This document shows positions 60,423-64,000 of a DNA stretch of 64,000 nt, piece after piece (the stretch's first letter is position 1; each line of letters begins with the position of its first letter). A model generated the notes under the pieces. It worked only from the letters and a program-made list of their open reading frames with translations. It was not told the origin of the DNA and did not search any database. Source of the stretch: CANIGN01 sp964538275 (GTDB lineage Bacteria > Bdellovibrionota > UBA2428). The translations under genes and the position numbers were made by a program. The stretch spans positions 24,536-88,535 of the forward strand of contig CAZIFW010000005.1 of the NCBI GenBank assembly GCA_964538275.1, given 5' to 3'.

Positions 60423-61988
60423 ATGGAATTAGCATTCGTTAAAAACATACAAAATGAGCTCAGCTTAGCTTTGGATTTAGTAGAAAACGTTGAATATGTA
60501 GAAAATTGTGAGTCTTTTAATAATCATATAGTAGCTAGAGTAAGTCCGATAAATCTAGAAGAATGTCTTTACGTTTTAAAAGTTGCCCGCGAATTTAAAT
60601 GTGCCATTTATCCTGTTTCTACAGGAAAAAATTGGGGCTTTGGAGCGAGCGTACCCTCAATTGAAAACTGCATTCTTATCAATTTAAGTAAAATGAACCT
60701 TATTTCGGAATATGATTCCGAATTAGGTACCGTAAAAATTCAAGCAGGAGTCACTCAAAAACAACTTCAGCTCTTTCTTCAAGAACAACAAAGTTCATTT
60801 CGTATCGATGTCACGGGGTCAGGGGAAGATACAAGTATTTTAGGAAATGCTCTTGAACGAGGCTTGGGATATCAAGCTTTGAGGCACGAACATCTGCTTT
60901 CTCTTAAAATATTACTTATGGACGGAAGTATTGTGAACACAGGATTTTCACGTTTTCCTAATTCTTCTCTAGAAAAATGTTTGTCTTATGGATTGGGTCC
61001 TTCGATAAGTCATTTGTTTACGCAATCCAACTTTGGCATCGTACTTGAGGCTACTTTTAAGCTCATGAAAAAATGCGAGTACGAATGTGCATTTTCGTTT
61101 GCAGTTAATACCCATGAAGAACTGCAAAAATTATCCAATCTCATTCGAGAATTTTTTGACGATTCAATCATTACCAGTATTCCAAAAGTTTTTGATAAAC
61201 GCAGATGTGAAGTTACTTTTTGCTCTAAGTTGTTTGCTTTTGCTCAGTCTCAAGGAACTGAGTTGAGTCGAGAGCAGGTAAAAGAAAGCTTTGAAAAAAA
61301 CTGGGGCTCCAAAGCCTGGACCTTTGTAACAAGTCTTGCGGGTCCCCGTGAGGTAGTGCAAGCCAAGCTTTTGCATATTGAATCCAAGCTCAAGGGATTC
61401 GCGACTTTGAGAATCATCGATCGTGAAATGCTGGAAGATGCTCCTGCTAAAACTTTGGAGCAACAACTTCAAAAACAGTTTGATACTTTAGTTTTAGGAT
61501 ACCTGCAGGGGATTCCCTCTAACGACGCTTTAATGAGCAGTTATTGGGATATTTGTAATTTTGATAAAAATCCTGAAAAGCCCGAATCAAAGAATTACGG
61601 CTTTTTATACATCACTCCACTTTTTCCTAATTCTTCTGCGCACATTGAGAGTTATATGGCAGTTTATCGCGACGTTTGCGCTCAGTTTGATATGCAGCCC
61701 GCTATGACTTTGAATTATCTCAACAGCAATTCTATAGAGGCAGTGATCACCACTAGCTTTGATAAAAGTAATCTTTTTGCCATCAAAAAGGCACATAATT
61801 TTAAAGACGAACTTTTAAAGAGATTAGCTGAAAGGGGCTATATGCCCTATCGGCTGGATGTAGATTCTATGGCTAAGTTTTTTGGTGAATCTAAAGAGCA
61901 ATTAGCGTGGAACTCTACTCTGTCCAAAATTAAAAATGCCTTGGATCCTGAGGGTTTATTGGCCCCCAAGAGGTACTCTTTAGGCTAA
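60423..61988 (+). CDS. VAO/PCMH-family FAD-dependent oxidoreductase
   Basis: 521 residues. PCMH-type FAD-binding domain in the first 230 (CAIYPVSTGKNWGFGASVPS; ILINLSKMNLISEYD; IQAGVTQKQLQLFLQEQ; TGSGEDTSILGNALERGLGY) and the C-terminal FAD-oxidase domain ending DPEGLLAPKRYS. Closest in pattern to 4-cresol dehydrogenase/vanillyl-alcohol-oxidase flavoproteins. Substrate unknown. No cytochrome partner gene nearby. Confidence 0.85.
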   Translation: MELAFVKNIQNELSLALDLVENVEYVENCESFNNHIVARVSPINLEECLYVLKVAREFKCAIYPVSTGKNWGFGASVPSIENCILINLSKMNLISEYDSELGTVKIQAGVTQKQLQLFLQEQQSSFRIDVTGSGEDTSILGNALERGLGYQALRHEHLLSLKILLMDGSIVNTGFSRFPNSSLEKCLSYGLGPSISHLFTQSNFGIVLEATFKLMKKCEYECAFSFAVNTHEELQKLSNLIREFFDDSIITSIPKVFDKRRCEVTFCSKLFAFAQSQGTELSREQVKESFEKNWGSKAWTFVTSLAGPREVVQAKLLHIESKLKGFATLRIIDREMLEDAPAKTLEQQLQKQFDTLVLGYLQGIPSNDALMSSYWDICNFDKNPEKPESKNYGFLYITPLFPNSSAHIESYMAVYRDVCAQFDMQPAMTLNYLNSNSIEAVITTSFDKSNLFAIKKAHNFKDELLKRLAERGYMPYRLDVDSMAKFFGESKEQLAWNSTLSKIKNALDPEGLLAPKRYSLG

Positions 61989-62055
61989 TAAATTGGGGGC
62001 TAGGGTAACGATTCTTGATAGGTAGAATAGGAACTTGTTATAAAGTAGCTCTTAA

Positions 62056-62490
62056 ATGTTCTACATTTTACTCGTAATCGTTGTTTTGACTTTGCTTTTT
62101 CTCTTCTATTTGAATCTTAAAGTTAAGTTTAAATCTTCTGTGATGCGTGACAATCAACTCCTTCAGTCAGAAGCAACTTCAAGTTTAATCAACAAAATAG
62201 AAAAGCAAGAATCTGCGGAGCAAGAAGAGCGACTCATGAAGAATGCTCGATATCGAGCTTTGAAGGCAGCCCTAAAAATTCAGATCAATCATTACCGTTC
62301 TCTATCTCCCGAAGAGCTCGAAAAGTCTTTTAAAGATACAAATGTCATAAGCAAAATCATTCAACAAGAAGGCTATGTATTTGTCTCAAAGCTAACTTAC
62401 AGAGCAAATCCAAAACCTTCGACTCTGCATGTAGTTGTTAAGCCAAAATCAATTTTTGGAGTTTTGTTTTCCGTCGAAGAGTGGCTTTAA
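62056..62490 (+). CDS. Small membrane-anchored protein, unknown
   Basis: 144 residues: N-terminal helix (FYILLVIVVLTLLFLFYLN), then a Lys/Glu-rich helical part (SPEELEKSFKDTNVISKIIQ). Ends 4 bp inside the convergent relA/spoT 3' end. No family. Confidence 0.55.
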   Translation: MFYILLVIVVLTLLFLFYLNLKVKFKSSVMRDNQLLQSEATSSLINKIEKQESAEQEERLMKNARYRALKAALKIQINHYRSLSPEELEKSFKDTNVISKIIQQEGYVFVSKLTYRANPKPSTLHVVVKPKSIFGVLFSVEEWL

Positions 62491-64000
62491 TTTTGAACCC
62501 TATCAACAGAGATTACCGCATCTAAGCGCTCTAGTTCGCGTATACATTCGTTCAGTTGCGATTTGTCGCGCACTTCAAGCTCAAAGAGTCCTGTCGCTTT
62601 GCGATCGTTTCTGGCGCGTATATTCGCTGATTTAATGTTGATCCCTCGACCCGAAATAACTTGCGACATCAAATTCAGAATACCTGGGCTATCGTTAAGG
62701 AATATCTTAATGCGCACCATAGTGGCGCGAGCTGTTTCGCCCAAATCCCAAATCACATCAATGGCACGGTTGGGATCGAGATCTAAGACTTTTTTACAAT
62801 CGAGTTTGTGTATCGTTACGCCCTTACCGCGAGAGATATAGCCAACAATTTCTTCTCCGGGTAAAGGGTTACAGCACTTGCCAAAACGAACAAGGACTTC
62901 GTCCTCAAGGCCTCTGATTTTAACCAATGATCGAGGGCGTAAGCTTTTGCGCGGTGAAGGTAGCTTTTTCTTTTCTTCAGAGGCCTCAACTGAAGGTTTT
63001 GCATTTGGAAAGAGAGAAGTAAGTATCTTTTCAATACTCGCCTTGCCGTAACCCAAAGAAATAAGCATCTCGTCGTAAGAGGCAAAAGAGAGTTTTGCGA
63101 CTAGGTCAGATAGGTCTTTTCTTTTTTCCAGATCCTTGATGCTTTCGCCTATGCGTTTGCATTCTTTTTCAAATATTTCTTGGCCTACAGCACGCGCCCT
63201 ATCGCGTTCTTCAGAGCGAATAAGGGTACGGATTTTAGATTTTGCGCGGCTGGTTTTAACAAATTTTAACCAGTCTTTGTTGGGGCGAGCTGTGGGACTT
63301 GTCATAATCTCAACGGTGTCACCCGAACGAAGTTTGTGTTTAAGAGGCACGATGCGGCCATTCACTTTGGAACCTACGCATTTATTTCCAACTTCTGTGT
63401 GAACGGTATAGGCAAAGTCTAAAGGCGTTGAACCTGAAGGGAGTTCGTAAATTTGACCTTTCGGAGAGAAAACGTAGATATCGCTCATGAATAAATCGAG
63501 CTTTAAAGATTCTAGGTATTCCGAAGGGCTCTCTGCGGCTTCTTGGTTTTCGGCAAGTTTTCTTAGCCAGTGAAACTTGGCAGAGTCTTTTTCGCTTAAT
63601 TTACCACTTTTGTATTCCCAGTGAGCTGCGATACCAAGTTCTGCAACCTGATGCATCTCGCTGGTGCGGATTTGAATCTCCAGGCGTTCGCCATAGGGCC
63701 CAATCACTGTGGTGTGCAGCGATTGATACATGTTGTTCTTAGGCATCGCTATGTAGTCTTTAAATCGCCCTGGTACGGGTTTAAAAAAGGAATGCACGAT
63801 CCCTAATACTTCGTAGCATTCACTCATTTTTTTGGTCAGTACGCGAAAGGCTACGATGTCGTGTATGTCTTCAAAGTTAATTTGCTGCGTATCCATCTTT
63901 TTAAAGATGGAATAAAAGTGCTTGGCTCTCCCAGAAACTTCTACGTTGAGTCCATATTGGGAAACTTTTTCGGTAAAAATCTCTATGAGATTCTTAATGT
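62487..64000 (-). CDS. RelA/SpoT (p)ppGpp synthetase/hydrolase, 3' part
   Basis: The frame continues off the window at 64000; the ATG at 63896 is internal. Visible: synthetase domain (HDIVAFRVLTKKMSECYEVL; YQSLHTTVIGPYG; EIQIRTSEMHQVAELGIAAH), TGS domain (DIYVFSPKGQIYELPSGSTP), the CC/ZFD (KCCNPLPGEEIVGYIS) and a C-terminal ACT domain. Makes the stringent-response alarmone (p)ppGpp. The hydrolase domain lies outside, so RelA versus Rel/SpoT cannot be decided. Confidence 0.95.
   Translation of the reverse strand, partial: IKNLIEIFTEKVSQYGLNVEVSGRAKHFYSIFKKMDTQQINFEDIHDIVAFRVLTKKMSECYEVLGIVHSFFKPVPGRFKDYIAMPKNNMYQSLHTTVIGPYGERLEIQIRTSEMHQVAELGIAAHWEYKSGKLSEKDSAKFHWLRKLAENQEAAESPSEYLESLKLDLFMSDIYVFSPKGQIYELPSGSTPLDFAYTVHTEVGNKCVGSKVNGRIVPLKHKLRSGDTVEIMTSPTARPNKDWLKFVKTSRAKSKIRTLIRSEERDRARAVGQEIFEKECKRIGESIKDLEKRKDLSDLVAKLSFASYDEMLISLGYGKASIEKILTSLFPNAKPSVEASEEKKKLPSPRKSLRPRSLVKIRGLEDEVLVRFGKCCNPLPGEEIVGYISRGKGVTIHKLDCKKVLDLDPNRAIDVIWDLGETARATMVRIKIFLNDSPGILNLMSQVISGRGINIKSANIRARNDRKATGLFELEVRDKSQLNECIRELERLDAVISVDRVQN

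Noticed and set aside
61962..62000. GCCCCCAA/TTGGGGGC inverted repeat as a terminator
   Set aside because: The loop is long, one arm is in the coding region and no T-tract follows.

Overview
The window looks like a chromosome segment of a Bdellovibrionota-type (Bdellovibrio/Oligoflexia-like) bacterium. This is inferred from the gene mix: PEGA-domain Ser/Thr kinase, malic enzyme fused to a phosphotransacetylase-like domain, an HNH endonuclease of the type common in that phylum, and large TPR/transglutaminase envelope proteins. There is no rRNA gene to confirm it. The left 37 kb is accessory DNA in modules. The right 27 kb is mostly conserved housekeeping and envelope genes. The tmRNA gene (ssrA, minus strand, 37142-37499) sits at the junction, with its 3' end facing the accessory side, as at many island integration sites.

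Region 1 (1-11.3 kb): the 3' part of a helicase gene, then a compact operon: small HTH protein, HsdM, HsdS, an Abi_C-type abortive-infection protein, a possible 44-aa ORF, HsdR, a CD-NTase-like nucleotidyltransferase and a DUF6602 nuclease-like protein. The type I restriction-modification (RM) set looks intact and the last two genes look like an appended anti-phage pair.

Region 2 (11.3-19.2 kb): an HTH-only/WYL regulator pair, a HigB/HigA-like toxin-antitoxin module bracketed by a 51-bp direct repeat, and single-gene units (exported Cys-rich protein, two unknowns, ASCH protein, Cas4-like/DEDD nuclease fusion, HNH endonuclease, orphan HigA-like antitoxin). Six copies of a box TGTGTC-N7-GACACA precede genes or operons in regions 1 and 2, and copies of CCCCAGCGCTGGGG lie just after stop codons. 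I read this as an island-wide regulon, possibly run by the WYL/HTH pair.

Region 3 (19.2-22.3 kb): CbpA/CbpM chaperone pair, orphan terminase-small-subunit-like protein, YchJ, and a decayed ImmA/IrrE-PIN pair with a frameshift.

Region 4 (22.3-34.2 kb): a copper/heavy-metal island with two readable regulatory circuits. A CsoR repressor gene is matched by three palindromic operators in front of a DUF305 gene, the csoR operon and copA. An ECF sigma/anti-sigma pair is matched by three promoters of identical geometry (TGTCACA-15 bp-CGTANW) in front of a porin-like/sigma/anti-sigma operon, a small exported protein/HMA operon, and a cupredoxin. The other products (CxxCH protein, membrane protein, His-rich exported proteins, HMA-CDF transporter) fit metal handling in the envelope.

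Region 5 (34.2-37.1 kb): a replicon-like module: a replication-initiator-like gene carrying six internal iterons, a coiled-coil membrane protein, an XRE regulator and a 54-aa coupled ORF.

Region 6 (37.1-64 kb): ssrA, a YcxB-like protein, the PEGA kinase, maeB, a Gly-rich exported protein, a 1517-aa TPR/transglutaminase protein next to an ExbB/ExbD/ExbD operon, bioY, an Nfu-type Fe-S scaffold, an exported nucleotidyltransferase-fold protein, an AI-2E-family permease, mutL, miaA, an acyltransferase-like/flavin oxidoreductase pair and the 3' two thirds of a relA/spoT gene.
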